From the NCBI GenBank assembly GCA_035582835.1, contig JAYKAV010000966.1:329925-393924 (forward strand): DNA of 64,000 bases. Reading direction: 5' to 3'. The notes under the pieces were generated by a model, which saw only the letters and a program-made list of their open reading frames with translations, did no database searches and had not been told where the DNA came from. The position numbers and the translations under genes are program-made. The stretch comes from Phoebastria nigripes. Lineage: Eukaryota; Chordata; Aves; Procellariiformes; Diomedeidae. Positions 1 through 13,169 of the stretch are shown here, piece after piece. Each line of letters starts with the position of its first letter. Position 1 is the first letter of the stretch.

Positions 1-3000
1 GTGTGTTATCAACATTCTTCTCATACTAAATCCAAAACACAGCACTATACCAGCTACTAGGAAGAAAATTAACTCTATCCCAGCTGAAACCAGGACAGAT
101 CCTAACGCAGCCAACAGCAAGTAGTACTTGCGCTGCCTATTCAAATATGTATATCAGGCAGTCTGTCTATGACCCAGAATCCAATTGTAACCCACAGAAT
201 ACCTTAACATTACTTCTGAATTGATTATTCTGCCTCCATCTGTCACCTTACAGTGATCATCAGCCTGTTTTCTTCATAACTTTTATGTATTTTATTAAAA
301 AGACCTACTTCCTAAACCATCATTTCCATAGTGGAACATGAACACGTAACACAACAAAGCAACATGCTGAAAGTCACTGGGGCAGAATTATAATGGGTAT
401 AAATAGAATCCAGCTTTTCCCCTTCTCCTATGGTGTAAAGAATTAAAGATGTTCTTTTCTTTCTAGAACAAAATATTATGCTATGGGACTAACCCAAGCA
501 TTTATTTTCATCCATTTCCAGATTTCAGCATATTTTTTCCATGCAGTCAGATGATGTATAATGCAATTAGGTGCTCTGGAAAAGGAGTAATAATATCATT
601 TAAATGCTATGAAAAATCTCTTAAAATGCTAACTTGAGAATATGACAAACACAATCAATATTTCTCTAGTCACCTGTAACAGACTTAATTCTCCTGAGAA
701 ATCCTAACAAAGCTGGAAAATCTCTGTTTGCCTAGAAAAGAACAGCTTTGCTATATCTTTCTGTCATTCAGAGAACACTACGCTCGGGTGCATAGGAACA
801 TGGGATTAGATGGAACCGGATTGGTCCTCAAGTCCATTCCCAGTGACAGCAAACAGTCTGGCAATAGATCCACTGAACATCACTTTAGGCCCCCGTTCAA
901 TAACAACTAAAAGTTTAAGGCCTATCTCCAAACACTTTCCAAAAACCAGCAAGCCGAAGAAATAACAGCAAAGCATTACTGCGATTCACATAATGCAACA
1001 GAAGAACATAAAATGCCTGCAGCGCAATCTTGCCCCTGGGATGAACACATAAAAGCCACTCACAGGGGTTGAAAGCTCACAGGGAAATTTTTTCAACAGC
1101 TGAGTTGCAAATTTGCTTTCTAAGGCATCTTTGTGCTAAAGTTCAGGTCTGGTTTTTTTACATCCGGTGCTATCCTGCAGCTCTCTAGTCACAGAATTGG
1201 AAGGTATAGGCAGGGAGAGAAACATCCTTGAGGGAGAAGACCCAGCTCTTTCTCCCTGTGTTGTGTCACAGCAAGGAATAAACACAACATAAAAACACTC
1301 GTGGGCCACAGCTCAATACTTCAGTTTCTATCTTGCTTTGGAGGAGCTGAGGTGAAGGACACACGTGTATGAACTGCTAATGTAGGAACACAGGACAGCA
1401 CATCTCAGGCTAATGTGAGGGAGAAGAGGGTTAAACCCTCTTTAGGCCCTCGGTAAATCTTCGCATAAGATAACATCAGTCCAGAGGAAAACCATTAAGC
1501 TCCCTGGTGCTGGAGAATTAAGGAAAGATCAGAAAGGAGTGCTGTAAAAAGGACTCAGGTAAAAGTATTTTCTCTTCTAATCTGTGGTGCCAGAGGAAGG
1601 AGATAACATTGAACCTGCTGCAACTTCACCTCAAGCAAACCTCCACAATGGATGCATCTTGGTCATTAATAACTACAGTGGTAGAACTGACGTGGAAGTT
1701 TGTGCTTAGCACATCGCTGAGACCTTTTACCTGTCCTACTACAAACTGGCCGGTTCCTCAGGCAGACCTTGGGCTATCTGAATTTTTGTGAAAAATGCCC
1801 ACAAAAGTCAGAACTGTGAGGGACCAAGTCGGACCTGCATAGTAAGAACTAAATTCTGTTCACAGTTGAAGAGAACACTCTTAAACCAGCTGAGAATAGT
1901 GCAGGGAGTTAAATTCCTTTACTATTTTTTTCCAGCTGCAGCCTTTGACAATGGCCTCTTTATTTATATCCTGCAAAGGTTAGGCAGCACCTAGGCAAAA
2001 AGCATGTTATGGCACTGACAATTTATTTAACTGCGGTGATATTAAATTTCTGTGTATGTGGGAGGGACACTATCACAGAAACACATTTCTCCTCTTCTTT
2101 CTCCTTTTCTCAGATTCCGGTTTTTACATCCTAAAGCTACATACTAACAGCTTCACCCATAGAGCAGCATCAGGTAAACTATGTTGATGAATCCCTTCAT
2201 CATGTAACTTCCTGGGGAGACGCTTGTAACATGCTTCTTCCCAACCAGCAATAAGAAGCCTATGGCTTGGTAGGTGCAATTAAAATCTTGACATTTACCA
2301 CACACAGTACTTACAGTTACTGTGATATTTACAGTATGCCACACTGAGTTCTGAATGCCACAAATACTATAGGGAAGGTAAATATTGCCATGCAGGAAAG
2401 ATGTAGGCACTGATAGTTTTCAGTGTCTTACAAACGTATAAATCATCGATAAATAAAATCCTTCATTTGATTCCTTTATTTTTCTCTTTTGGGGGAAGAT
2501 AATTTTGGAAAGAGGATTTTTTCCCCTTTTTATCTCCAATAATTGCTTTCTAAGAGGGAAAAAAAAAAACAGTATTTACTACAACAGCTTTAATTTCAGG
2601 TGGTAAATAAGAGGCCATTCATTTAACACTCCAAATCAAGTTTTGACCACATTATTGGCATGCTTTGCACATTCCAGAGGTTTTTATTTTTTTGTTTCCT
2701 AAAGAAACTAAGCTTATGCAATCATGCTATCATATTCTGTGTGGATGAATGTAGCCTTTTCAGGCATATTGCATGAGGTCTATCAGCTTTTTGCACAGTT
2801 TTGCCAAATTTGACAGAGAGATAGAGGTCCAAAAGGTTATTAAGTACATTCATCTTTTGTGAAAACACAAGGCTGATTAGAGATGAGAGATCCAGTTAGT
2901 GGTCTCACTGAGGGAAAGGCTAATCTCAGCTTTTGCTAGACACCATAGTGTCCACACAGGACAGAGTCATTTCAAATGCCCCAACAACAGATAAAACTTT

Positions 3001-6000
3001 AATCAGAGTTCTGAACCAATTCAACCATGAAATACCAAGCCATAGTTAACAAGACTACATTATGCCCCTGCTCACAGAAGTTCTTGTTTCTTTAATGTTT
3101 AGAACCAGAGATACCTGCAGTTTAAAAAATCCCAAAGCCTTTTATCTGCTCTCAGACTCCTACGAAAATTGAATAAATTCAGGGAGTGCAGATTCATCAA
3201 ATGGCTATTAAATAAAACAATCCAGCTACACTCCATGGTCTAGGAAATCCTGGTGAATCACTTTGCTCATACACACTGTTCCTTAGGTTTTTTTCTGCAA
3301 AATGCCTTTGCCGGCGACAGAGACCTGAGCTATCTGGACCTTTGATTAGACCCCATTCAGCTGCATTAAGGCTCTTATGTTTTGCGAATTCTGGATAATT
3401 ACTTTAATCATAATTAAATTTCACTGACCTCTCTTCCAGGAAAAACTCAGACATTTGCTATACCTTCCCTTAAATGAAATGGTGTCTGCATTTCATAATA
3501 TTAAATAATGGATTGATCAAAACTCCCTGATTTCTTTCTTACAAGAGTTCTATTGGCACAGAATACGCATGGGATGAAATACAATCCTGCTAATGAGATG
3601 ATTAAGCTAGGCACAGCCTGATTGAAATTTTAAATGTCTGAGCCCGAGTAGGGACTTCTCAGTCCACTTAAATTGACCCTCTAGAGAGTTTAGACAGTCA
3701 ACAGAAAAATGCAGAGTAAGATCTCATTCTCCTATTACACCTCCCTCCTTATGCAGCAGAGCACTGTGCCCCTTTTTGTTAACATATGTAAATCTAAAAA
3801 CATTCCATTAGAATGAATGTCAGTTTTTCATATAAATATGGGGTATGTTCATAGCAAAAGAGAGAGAGAAATGGAAGAAAAGGGGAAATGAAGAAAGGAA
3901 GGAAAGCAAGCAGGTCCAAACCCAACATCAGGGACCTTGATTCCATTCACTGCAAAAATTAAGGACAGGTGTAATTCCTCTTACTTTACCCATACAAGAA
4001 AGCGAAGCGTTCACTCTCTCACACACACCCTTCTCACACTCTTTCTTTCACTTTTCCTGATGCTCTTAGAGACTACTATCTTTAGTTAGTTGTCTTTGCC
4101 TTAAGTTTCTTTAAATTGTAATTGGATGATCTTCCAGATTCTGGAGACTCTTTTGTCACAGGAATTCCTGGGAATATAACCCCTATTTGATGAAACTAAG
4201 AGCTGCTAAATTAGCAAAGGACTGACTACAGATATGATTCTTTGTTCATAGCAGAAATCCTGTTTTAACGGCAACTATTTTTAAGAAACGCTATAAGAAA
4301 ATAGGTAAGTTTGTACATTCATGTTCTTGTATTTTATTTTCTGCCAAATAAGACTCTGAACTTATGAATACTGGTTTTCTCTGTGTGTGTCTCTGAGAAC
4401 GTGGATCTTAGCCTGCACACCTGCTACTCTCAACCTTAGAGATCCCAAATGTATAGGCAACACTTGAACTAATTTCCCCAAATCATTTTTATTTTTGCAC
4501 TCTTTCTAAGTGTGCGTGTGGTTTATAATCACATGAAAAAGCCCTACAGGTAACAGCACCCTCCCAGCCAGGTGGGCTCTGGCTGCAGCCAGCCTGGAGA
4601 GGGCATTCATACATCTCCAAAAATCACCATCCACTGGTGCTAGAGTGACCCCATACTCTAGTGCAGGAGTGAGNTGGCCATGATGACCAGATGGCATCAG
4701 ATGAAGTAAATCAGCCTCCTGATCACAGCAAGTGTTTCAGACTTCTCTGAGGACTTCAGTAGAGTTGAGGACGTGGCCTGCTTACAGCCAGAAGCCTCCA
4801 GTGGGAGCTTTCAAAGGAATGAATTCAGGTGTCTAAGAGTTAAGTCGTCTGGGAAAAGACGACAGCTGGAAGGCCATCTGGGGCTCCAACAGGATGGATG
4901 GGATACAACCCATGGCTTCTTATGTTACAGAATTCATTCTCTATTCTTCATCCTTAATTCCCCTTTATCATCAACAAACTGCATCTCTTGTTTTCCTTTT
5001 TTTCACCTTCCTTGCTCTGAAAGACTGTCATGAGCAAGTATATGAGAAATTAAAGCTTTTTTTTCCACCACAAAGATCTTGTGGTAGCATATAGCATCTG
5101 TAATGCTTTCATTTCATCTAGTACTTTGCCATCAGCTTTGGGACTATGATCTCTGTCTCTACTTTCATACAAGCACCATTCCACTCCCTACCGTCACCAC
5201 AAATATGTATGCACACACATCTTAAGTTCAGCAACTCAACACAATGAATCAAAAACCCTATAAAAGCAGGAATGACTCAGTTCTTGGAGAACGTAGCACA
5301 GGATGTTGCATCTAAAACTAAATCAAAAGTAACTAACACCACGGCAAAAACTTCTGGCAACTAGCTTAAGCTATGAAAATAGTGCAAGTCCACAAGACAC
5401 CTTTACTTGCTTTCTTTTCATAAGTCTGCCACGGGTGGATGAATACCAGCTTTGTTTCTGCCTTCCAAAAGTTCTTTTACTTTGATAACTGTGTTCCCCT
5501 TGTTAGATGCCAGCAATCAAAAATCAAGTAGTTAAACCTGATATTCATTTTTATAATGAACTTACATTAAATGCAAAATATAGCTGGATATATGTCATTT
5601 TAGCATTTTCGTTGTGTCCATTATCTTAGTCCTTCAGGACTTTGGAGAAAGATCCAGTGGTATTAGGATTACTTTAATACACAAATTATAGGTTCCTGCC
5701 CTCCATCCCCTCACACTGCCTCTGCGATGGAATGATTGCTTTCTTTTCCATTTGGTGAGCAGTGAAAAATAATTTCAGTAAGAACAAAAAGTTGATCAAG
5801 CATATTAATCAGGGAAAGGCTGAGGCTAATCTTGGTATCTCATCATGCTGGCTGTTAGTGGCATCGGTCTTATTTGTATTCCTTCACTGTCTAAAATCTA
5901 TTTATTCACATGCGTGGAAAGGAATGAATTAGAATGGTGGGAAACTCAGTGCTTGTAGAATTGGAGAATTAATAAAGTTGGGTAAGCAAAAGCAACAGCG

Positions 6001-8356
6001 CTGTGTAAACTGTCTCACCGTGCTTTCAACTGCACGTGGCATAGATTGCTAAAATGGTGAATTGTGAAAGTCTCATAATATTGGAATACCTTCTGATAGG
6101 AAATTTGGAGACAGGAAAGGCTCTTTAGCACAAATAACTAAGACTTGAGCTCATTTGCAGAGATGACGTTTGGTGTTACACAAACCTATTTATTGTCTAT
6201 GTTCTGGTTTTTTAGTTAATTAACCAAAAGTCCACAAAAGCAGTCACCAAGATGAAACCTGATCTGCCCTATAGTCCACAAAACTACAACTGTTTCAATA
6301 GGAAACTTTTCTAATTGAAAAAGTGACTTAGTATAGAATACACTCTCCAAGCTAGAAGATCTGCATTCTTAGTTGCATTTGAAAATCATATCTCATAACT
6401 GGAATGAAAAACAATATTTGTGGATGTATTTCATTTCTGTTAGTTAAGACAGAGTGAGCTAGAGCATAAGGATTTTGTGCATCACCAAAAGGAACATTTA
6501 CTAAAGACTTGCAATTTCATTTGAATAAATCCATTTAAGATGGAATAATATTACAGAGTCATCAATCAGAATATCATCTGAAAGAAGTGGGAAATTCATG
6601 GCTTGAGCAAAAAAAGATGATTTGATGGGACATATGGAAGCCAAGCTCAATTCTCAAGCTTTGAGCCTGCACAACCGTTCTGTCCGCAGAGCCTGAGCAA
6701 AACCTAAGAACAACACAGCACGCGAAGGGATCATCCGGGTTTCTGAGTTGGATCCCACACTGTCTCAAGCAAACACATTGAACAGTCCCTTTTATAAGCT
6801 GATCAAGGTCCATTCTTGAAACTTGTTTTGTTTTCCTTCCCATGAATAAATTAAATCAAATTGGGCAAAATTCAGGGGCTTATTTCCCTGTTCAACAGAA
6901 CATTAGACTGCCTAGAGTATCACTCCCTAAGAAAACATAACTACATTTTGCTAAGTACTTTATTAAGCTGAACATAATGTAAACTAAGGCTGATAATAGA
7001 TAACAGAAGAAATCCACTTAGCATTTTTCCCCTTCACTTATGTTCTTTCTTCCCCTTCTTTCATTTCTCATTTTCCCTATTTTCTTCTGTGTAGACTCTC
7101 TGTAATTGGACTAGGAAAAAAAAGTATTTGGACACGATGTATTTTACCTTTTAAGCTTGTACATAATCTCTCTCTTGCACAAGTTTTTCTATGCCTGTAT
7201 AACAACTGAAATAACAAATGAGCAAAAAGAGTTATTTAGAAGGAAACAGAAGGCAGCTCTCTACCCACCACAGAAGTCCTTGAATGCCTTTCACCACTCC
7301 TCCTGAGAGGCACCTGAGGTGCAGCTAGCCCAGAGGGGCTTGTCACAAGCTTGCGGTGCCTGTGGCAAGTGCACATATGGGAACTGATGCTCTTCCATCA
7401 CTAACACATTTCCTGAACACATCCAAATGTCCTTCTTTCAGAAAACTGTCTCCTTTGTAATTGTTTGTCACAGAAAGACAAAGAAAGCTAAGACAACTCC
7501 AGTTAAACTGACCTTAGTTAATGAACCTTATAATTTCATGGACATTAATGTGGAAAACTGGCCATTGCCATTACTCTCTCATTGGGAAGTCATTCTACAT
7601 CTGAACTGAACACTCGCCATCACTTTAAATCCTCCCCCCACAGACTGTGCTCAGATTCTACCAAGGTCCACATGGGAAGAAAATCATCTTCAGAGTCCCA
7701 TGACTTTAACAGCCTCTGTACAGACATCACTGTTAACTCATGTACATCTGATTAACTAAAATACCAAAACAATGAAGGGATTTAATCATGAAATGCCCAT
7801 TAACTTCAATAAAAGGTCCATAAGTAAGTCTGTAAAAAATTGTGCCACCAATACCATTCTGTAGGTTACTTCTTTATTTTTAAACCAAATTCTTTGCACT
7901 TAACTGGAGGAAAGAGAAAAAAAATCATATATTTTGCATATGTTTTAGCAACAGAAAAAAATATCTTCAGGTTGGCTTCAACATCTCAATTCTGTGAAAG
8001 GGACATTATACTTTGCAAAACAAATGATTCTGAAAAGAAAAATTAAAAACATTAACCAATTAAAATAATTTGACTTAAATTAAATAATATTTCTACCTCC
8101 TGAATAAGCTCTGAAAGGATTTAATCCATAAAATACTACAACATAATGGAAGTAATTATAAGGTTTGACAATTCTTATAAATTGAGCAGTGCGATTATCT
8201 GCACTTCATTAAGTGCATTAACATGTTGGGTAAAATACTTATAATCGTATCACTCAATTTACTGGCCTTAGCAAATGTTGTAATGCATCTCACAGCAAAT
8301 CCAATACGCTAGCAAAATATATTACAATACACCTGCTAGAGCGTACATAAAAGTAC

Positions 8357-8369
8357 TGCCCTCTTCTGG
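8357..8369 (-). promoter_or_regulatory. CTCF-like motif (imperfect)
   Basis: On the minus strand this reads CCAGAAGAGGGCA, one mismatch from the CTCF core CCASYAGRKGGCR. It is a motif match only. It has the same orientation as the better match at 51992. Confidence 0.3.
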
Positions 8370-10364
8370 CTAGTGTCTGAACACAGTAGTGAATATGGTC
8401 TTTGGCTTATGGATTTGTGCTTTATTCCTGTCATCCATGGGAAATTCTAAAAAGTTATGATATGCAACAGGGACAGCACTGAAGGCCTGGGCAGGCTCTG
8501 CTGAGTTATACGGCCTCTCATTCTATCATGAAAGCAGGCTTTGATGGTACTCATGCCAAACTTCAGCCTAAACTTTAATAAATTGGAGGTTGTTTATTTC
8601 CTGGAACTGCACAATACCATTCTCTCTCATCCTTCTGGGGCCTTTCTAGGAAAGCTGGCACTATGGGTTTCTCTGCATCCCAGGTAGCACTGGTGAAGTT
8701 CAATAAGATGTAATTCTCTCAAAGGTTGTAGTCTCTCTCAGATGTTCTGGGATGTGCATGCTGTTTTAAAGGGAGTAGGCTGTGCAGAAGAGAAATACAA
8801 AGACACCCCTCCTCAAAATAAAGGAAAAGAAGTAAAGAGGAAAACAGGGATGCCTACAAATCACCACAAATTTAGTTCAGACATTTTGTTCCCATTTTTG
8901 AAAGAAAGCAGATCTTCCCTTGATACTCCTGAAAATAGGCGTGGTTGTCCTTAATTTAGAGAGCATTTACATCCATGGGATTAATGACATCCTGCAAATG
9001 TCATTGATCATTTAATGGCAATTAAACATTACCAGCATAAATGTTTGCAGGAATCATTGAGGTGGTGGGACAGTTTTGTTCTTCTTATCCCCTCTCCCCC
9101 TCCAAACATTTGCAAATTCCATAGGTGCATGCACTCCAATGGACTCAATTCTCAATTTGGAAATCTATTACTGCTTTGTTCTTTTGTTTGCAAGGGTTTC
9201 GAAATTTTGTTCCTCCTTTTATGACCAATCACAGCATTTTGGCAAGCAACCCAAGGAGAAGCTGACTTATGAAGGCGTGTGAAGGGTATTCTGCATTTCT
9301 GTATAGTATGCTCAGTGTGTACATGGCAGGAAGTTTTCTGGACGCGTACAGCCACAGCAGTACATAGGGATTTATCTGCATGATGCCTCTGCTACTCAAG
9401 GGTATTGTTTTGTAACTCATTCTCTTGATTAATTCTCTAGTCAAAATATCCTGCTTTAATTAACAATGTTAAAGAAAGAGACCGGCATTTTTGTTAGAAT
9501 TTCAGCATTTAAAACAATTAGTTCTATTTCAGTTTCTTCTAAAAAGTAATGAAAAGCCACTAATCATTCTATATTGAAGAAATGCTAAAAAGTAGAGGAA
9601 CAAGCAACACTATTTCCATCATAGAAAGTCCTTGAGAGGACAGAGTTTTGANCTAAGAAATAGTTTGTTTTCTAGTAAGAGAAAAAAAATTATTGTTTTT
9701 ATAATCTGTAAGGTTTCACAATATGTGTATTTTTACCATCCCAATTTATAGTGGTGGTATCACAGCTTGTAATTTGCATAAAAGTCATGCATTTCTAACA
9801 AAAAAATTCAATGTAGGAGTCTTTCCAACTATTAGTGAAGCATACACATATGCTTGTTTTTTCTGGAATGAGTAATAGTAATTCTTTGAAATATGCTTTT
9901 CTTTGAACAGAATTCTTTGGAGCTCTGTGGGCAGTTCATTAGGTAACAGAATTGAAGGAATGACTTGTAGCTGACTAAAAGGGTTACCCCAATCTGAATG
10001 TGTGTAGACTCATGCAAGCATCCAAGAGAAAGCTGTAACTGCTAAGCTACCCCACTGCAAGTTTAATAGCAAACGTGTGCTTACTGTGACTCAGTGCACA
10101 ATATGGCCCCCTGCCCTTCAACACAAGAAAGAAAATAAATAAACCGAAGACAAGAATGTCGCTTTGACATTTCCAATCAGACATTCTTAGCTTGTAATCT
10201 TGAAGAATATTGTCAGCATTGTAACATTCGACTCATTCAACTCTTCTACATCATGCAGATGAGCAAAGCTCAAGTGTCTTGTATTAGCATAGCGTATTAA
10301 AAATAGCAGTCAGTGACAATTGCAAACTGTTGTTTCTCATACAGGCCCTGGATACTTCTGTACT

Positions 10365-10382
10365 GGGGGGGTGGGGGGGAGG
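10365..10382 (+). other. G-quadruplex-capable G-run
   Basis: Two runs of seven G separated by one T, then A and GG, lie on the plus strand (the template strand for GRM8). Each seven-base run can supply two G-triplets with a one-base loop, so an intramolecular quadruplex is possible on sequence grounds alone. Confidence 0.5.
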
Positions 10383-10711
10383 AAAGATTAGAACAAGTAG
10401 TGAAAGTCATAAAGAAATAAAACGAGAAGTGAAGATCCTACTGATAAGGTCCAGAACACATTGGCTTATGTAAAGGAAGAATGATAGTGGGCATCTCTTC
10501 AGTAGGCCAAGGTTTGGTTTGTGTTTTATTTACATTATCCTTTTTTATCTCTTAGACCCCCCAAAAAAAATCCCAGAAGGCCAATCATAATGCTAAGTTT
10601 GGTAAGTATTAATAAGTTTTCTCAGTCTTAAAACCTCTGCCATGAAGCTATAACTTAGCTTTATAACTAAAGACTGAGGAGACTTGACTATGTATATATC
10701 CTACTATTGAG

Positions 10712-10726
10712 GATATAGTCTATATC
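10712..10726. repeat. 15-bp perfect palindrome abutting the CR1 5' junction
   Basis: GATATAG-T-CTATATC is a perfect inverted repeat with a one-base centre. The recognisable CR1 sequence begins at the next base (10727). It therefore probably belongs to the target site rather than to the element. Confidence 0.6.
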
Positions 10727-11859
10727 AACCTGATCTCCTTCTACGACCAGGTGACCCGCCTAGTGGATGAGGGAAAGGCTGTGGATGTGGTCTACCTGGA
10801 CTTCAGTAAAGCCTTTGACACTGTCTCCCACAGCATTCTCCTAGAGAAGCTGGCAGCTCATGTCCTAGACAGGTGTACTCTTTGCTGGGTAAAAAACTGG
10901 CTGGACGGCCGGGCCCAGAGAGTTGTGGTGAATGGAGTGAAATCCAGTTGGCGGCCGGTCACGAGCGGTGTCCCCCAGGGCTCCATTCTGGGGCCGGTCT
11001 TGTTCAATATCTTTATCAACGATCTGGATGAGGGGATTGAGTGCTCCCTCAGTAAGTTTGCAGACGACACCAAGCTGGCCGGCAGTGTCGATCTGCTCGA
11101 GGGAAGGAAGGCTCTGCAGAGGGACTGGACAGGCTGGATCGATGGGCTGAGGCCAACTGTATGAGGCTCAACAAGGCCAAGTGCCGGGTCCTGCACTTGG
11201 GCCACAAGAACCCCATGCAACGCTACAGGCTTGGGGAAGAGTGGCTGGAAAGCTGCCTGGTGGAAAAGGACCTGGGGGTGCTGGTTGACAGCCGGCTGAA
11301 CATGAGCCGGCAGCATGCCCAGGTGGCCAAGAAGGCCAACGGCATCCTGGCCTGTATCAGAAATAGTGTGGCCAGCAGGAGTAGGGAGGTGATCGTGCCC
11401 CTGTACTCGGCACTGGTGAGGCTACACCTCGAATACTGTGTTCCGTTTTGGGCCCCTCACTACAAGAAGGACATTGAGGTGCTGGAGTGTGTCCAGAGAA
11501 GGGCAACAAAGCTGGTGAAGGGTCTGGAGAGCAAGTCTTATGAGGAGCGGCTGAGGGAACTGGGACTGTTTAGTCTGGAGAAGAGGAGGCTGAGGGGAGA
11601 CCTTATTGCGCTCTACAACTACCTGAAAGGAGGTTGCAGCGAGGTGGGTGTTGGTCTCTTCTGCCAAGCAACTAGCGATAGGACGAGAGGAAATGGCCTC
11701 AAGTTGCGCCAGGGGAGGTTTAGTTTGGACATTAGGAAAAATTTCTTTACTGAAAGAGTGGTTAAGCATTGGAAGAGGCTGCCCAGGGAAGTGGTGGAGT
11801 CACCATCCCTGGAAGTATTTAAAAGACATGTAGATGAGGCGCTTAGGGACATGGTTTAG
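10727..11859 (+). pseudogene. CR1 ORF2 reverse transcriptase, C-terminal part, frameshifted
   Basis: The frame is open from the truncation point at 10727. It shows RT motif A with [13 protein letters not shown] (first catalytic Asp codon 10799-10801), then motif B with [11 protein letters not shown]. Motif C is FADD at 11057-11068, the CR1 form of the YxDD box. Near 11124-11126 the frame shifts, consistent with loss of one C in a GGACCTGG-like context, and the original frame then stops at 11162-11164. The shifted frame continues with the typical CR1 thumb and C-terminal region. It includes [23 protein letters not shown] and [18 protein letters not shown], and ends RDMV with TAG at 11857-11859. 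Both catalytic motifs are intact, but the protein is broken and lacks the endonuclease. Confidence 0.93.
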
Positions 11860-11922
11860 TGGGCATGGTGGTGTTGGGTTGACAGTTGGACTTGATGATC
11901 TTAGAGGTCTTTTCCAACCTTA

Positions 11923-11948
11923 ATGATTCTATGATTCTATGATTCTAT
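11923..11948 (+). repeat. CR1 3' terminal 8-bp tandem units
   Basis: Three consecutive ATGATTCT units plus two bases mark the 3' terminus of the CR1 copy. CR1 ends in this short tandem rather than in poly(A). Confidence 0.92.
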
Positions 11949-11959
11949 AGTCATATATG

Positions 11960-13169
11960 TCACAGCACAGTACATAACATAATGTGCATAAAGTCACATA
12001 TCATGTTATGTAAACATACAGAATGATGAATTGTCATTTTCTTGCTTTGCTTTCTCTTCAGAGAAAAAAAAACAAAACACCCTCTGCTTTAACAGCTTCC
12101 TAGATCTCGGTAGAACTGCCCAGGAAAGTAGACCATATATCATGTACATACACTATTAATCATTCTCGAAACAGAATTTGGCCTAAGGAAGGAAAGCAAG
12201 CTGATTCTTGGGTAGCATTAAGCTTTACGATTTTTTTTTTTCTGATAGATATTACCTTTTAGCCAAAATTGATGAAAATCTTGAAAAAAACAATTTCAAT
12301 GGTATTTTTTCATTTTTTCTTTTTAATATCAGAAGACATAATTGCAAAGACATCAGATGAAACACTCATTTTCTGTTTCATTTTACAGCTTTTTAAAAAT
12401 AAAGTTATACTGAAATCTGAACAAAACATGCTTCAGCTGAACTGTAATGCAGAAGTTTGTACAAAAAAGGTAATGCAATTTCTCTCTGTCTCAATTCATA
12501 ATGAAATAATCAGTTGTCAAAAGTTCTAAACAAAGAGAAATTCCAAGTTTCATTTAGGGCTAATCTAATACTTGAAAGACTTTAGTTCCCTGTTACATGG
12601 GCTTTCTATGTGACTGAGTCAGTGGCTTCACATACAGTTGGATGACAGCAAGAATTGAACTTAGCACGTGTTGAAAGTTACTAACCTTCAACCTCAAACT
12701 ATCAGCACTATTGGCTCAGTAACCGATAGCATGATCCTACGTAATAGGGAAATGTGTGAGTTTAAACCACCCTGAAAAATAAATGCATTCAGGAGGGCCA
12801 AATAGTTATACAAGATACATTTATAAGGTAAGTTCAAATCTCTCTGCATTCTGTTATTATTAGTACTTATATAGAAAGTAACAGTAGTTACTACCAAAAC
12901 AGGTTTATCAGCCTTGCATATAGAATATTAAAGTTCATAATAGAGTTTTTAGAAGAAAGACTATAGGAACTTGGTATCAATAGGCAGAAATTGCGGGGTG
13001 GGGAGAGGGAAGGGACCCCTAAGGATCAAAAACAATGAATAGAAGAAAGAAACAGTCAAAATTCAGCACTGGAAAAGGCTAACAAACTTGTGCTCTAGAA
13101 CAGCCTACTAGGGCTTGTTTTGTATAACACAATGCTCTTCAAAAAAGGGAGCAGGAGAGTATTGAGCAG
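11960..13169. other. Intronic sequence without recognised genes
   Basis: AT-rich flank 3' of the CR1. A T-run lies at about 12230-12240 and a G-rich stretch at about 12994-13018. The open frames are short and without recognisable domains. Confidence 0.55.

Larger units (their letters stand above)
1..10711. other. Intronic sequence without recognised genes
   Basis: AT-rich, mostly unique-looking sequence. Visible features are a GA-rich stretch at about 3859-3910, a pyrimidine-rich stretch at about 4011-4060, a slightly GC-richer patch at about 4540-4920, one CTCF-like motif (8357-8369) and a G-run pair at 10365-10382. Short open frames up to about 89 codons occur on both strands, but none has a recognisable domain and they overlap in a chance-like way. 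Single N bases occur at 4674 and 9652. Confidence 0.6.
10727..11948 (+). mobile_element. CR1 LINE, 5'-truncated, relatively young
   Basis: A chicken-repeat-1 non-LTR retrotransposon inserted antisense to GRM8. It keeps the C-terminal half of the reverse transcriptase, a short 3' untranslated region and the diagnostic 3' end. That end has a TTGGACTTGATGATCTT stretch and finishes in three 8-bp ATGATTCT units. The endonuclease domain and the N-terminal RT motifs are missing, as expected for 5' truncation during target-primed reverse transcription. The open frames are long and there is one obvious frameshift, so the copy is clearly younger than the others here. Flanks at 10714-10725 and 11946-11958 share TATAGTC plus an AT-rich extension, a possible imperfect target duplication. 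Subfamily was not assigned. Confidence 0.96.

Noticed and set aside
780..910. Possible ancient CR1 tail in reverse (ATAGGAACATGGGATTAGATGG and following bases).
   Set aside because: Only one short stretch resembles the family; the surrounding order of motifs could not be followed.
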